From NCBI GenBank assembly GCA_964549595.1, contig CAZJWK010000004.1:1-64000 (forward strand): a stretch of DNA of 64,000 bases. Direction: 5' to 3'. Below the pieces are notes generated by a model. The model did not search any database, had not been told where the DNA came from, and was given only the letters and a program-made list of their open reading frames with translations. Shown here piece by piece: positions 63,404-64,000 of this stretch. The stretch is from CAZQQN01 sp964549595. GTDB taxonomy: Bacteria; Bacteroidota; Bacteroidia; CAILMK01; CAYYUA01. Each line of letters begins with the position of its first letter. The stretch's first letter is position 1. The translations under genes were made by a program, and so were the position numbers.

Positions 63404-64000
63404 TTATCTTACCATAACCTTCTTTCGAATGGTATTGCCTTGATTTTTGATATTCAAAAAGTACATACCGGATTGCAATCCGGAAAGATCAAGGGTTTTG
63501 GGGCTATGTTTAAGCTTCACAGGGGTTTTTACCTTTTTCCCAAGGCTGTTTAAAACCGTTAGTTGCGCATTTTCGGAAAATCCGGAACGGTCATATTCAA
63601 GATTAACAATTCCATTGTCAGTGGGATTGGGGAAAACTTTCAGCTTATTGGAGGATTTGGCTTTTTGGATGCCAAGTGTGGTTTCAGCCTTTTTGTTTTC
63701 GATTTTAACCACTTGTTTCAATTGATGATCGACAAAATACAATTGGCCTTTGGGGCCCTTTTCAATACCCATAATATCATCAATTTTAAAGTTCCCGGGG
63801 GCCAGCTCACCCAATTTATTGGGATTTCCCTGGGAAATGTCGTAGAAAAGGATCTTATTGGTAGCATTATCTGTGATGATTAAGCGGTTTTCATCAATGG
63901 TCATTCCCGAGGGTTTTTTAATCTTGCCTGAATCAATAAACACCTCCCAATTCGCATTTTCCATGACCCATAAATCAATGGGTTCACGATGATCGGGGGT
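63404..64000 (-). CDS. Partial T9SS cargo protein with type A C-terminal domain
   Basis: The frame is open through the window edge, so the N-terminal part lies beyond 64000; the Met at 63964 is internal. The visible portion has NHL/beta-propeller-like blades (PSGMTIDENRLIITDNATNKIL, GIEKGPKGQLYFVDHQLKQVVKI) and the type A sorting domain (LKVFPNPTDNGIVNLEYDRS, GMYFLNIKNQGNTIRKKVMV). It is predicted to be exported by the T9SS. It precedes the MFS gene on the same strand, with a terminator between them. Confidence 0.85.
   Translation of the reverse strand, partial: TPDHREPIDLWVMENANWEVFIDSGKIKKPSGMTIDENRLIITDNATNKILFYDISQGNPNKLGELAPGNFKIDDIMGIEKGPKGQLYFVDHQLKQVVKIENKKAETTLGIQKAKSSNKLKVFPNPTDNGIVNLEYDRSGFSENAQLTVLNSLGKKVKTPVKLKHSPKTLDLSGLQSGMYFLNIKNQGNTIRKKVMVR

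Noticed and set aside
1..64000. CRISPR array, prophage or known defence system
   Set aside because: No regularly spaced repeats, cas, phage structural or intact restriction genes were found; only the HsdM fossil relates to defence.

Overview
The window comes from a Bacteroidota chromosome, most likely a gliding member of the Cytophagales or a close relative. The evidence is a type IX secretion (T9SS) and gliding operon (porP-gldK-gldL-gldM-gldN), cargo proteins with T9SS type A and type B C-terminal domains, three PorG-like (DUF6089) proteins, a DASH cryptochrome beside a flavin reductase, low-GC DNA, weak Shine-Dalgarno signals with several TTG/GTG starts, and promoters of the TTTG-N19-21-TAnnTTTG type. 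Most of the window is ordinary core genome; the two ends are accessory.

Left edge (1-1.3 kb): a small accessory patch beside tRNA-Asp. It holds a fossil of a type I restriction-modification HsdM gene, a frameshifted coiled-coil/membrane protein and an excisionase-like HTH gene. From 1.5 to 8.3 kb, mostly on the + strand: flavin reductase with DASH cryptochrome, lipB, a PolB-type exonuclease, a sirtuin without its zinc cysteines, pdhA, a membrane-anchored TPR protein and ribH. From 8.3 to 14 kb, on the - strand: a very large outer-membrane protein (degenerate metallopeptidase-like domain, TolB-like propeller, barrel) and a von Willebrand A membrane protein.

From 14.2 to 26 kb, + strand: cvpA, trpG/pabA, an alpha/beta hydrolase, a CBS protein, nadK, three tandem PorG-like genes, then uppS-bamA-skp-skp-murI, the envelope biogenesis cluster that follows porG in many Bacteroidota. 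From 26.2 to 29.7 kb, - strand: tRNA-Leu, tig, clpP, clpX (folding and proteolysis). From 29.9 to 34 kb, + strand: the (p)ppGpp synthetase/hydrolase, a Fur-family regulator and purA.

From 34 to 43.2 kb, - strand: gldN, gldM, gldL, gldK, porP, then hemD, a DUF4271 membrane protein and a TamA-like barrel. From 43.5 to 49 kb, + strand: hemW, a cyclase-family hydrolase, a large T9SS type B cargo protein and ribE. From 49 to 58.9 kb, - strand: obg, adk, hpt, pepP, fumC, a DUF2480 protein, a PpiD-like isomerase, a coiled-coil membrane protein, ndk, a 57-residue membrane protein and a small exported protein.

Right edge (59-64 kb) is accessory-like: a T9SS type A protein, a decayed ISAzo13-family transposase, an MFS transporter with visibly richer GC, and the C-terminal part of another T9SS cargo protein running off the window. 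I found no CRISPR array, no intact prophage and no clear new defence system. The best leads are the pseudo-protease/propeller/barrel protein, the PorG triplication with an invariant near-terminal cysteine, the zinc-less sirtuin, and the fossils at both ends.
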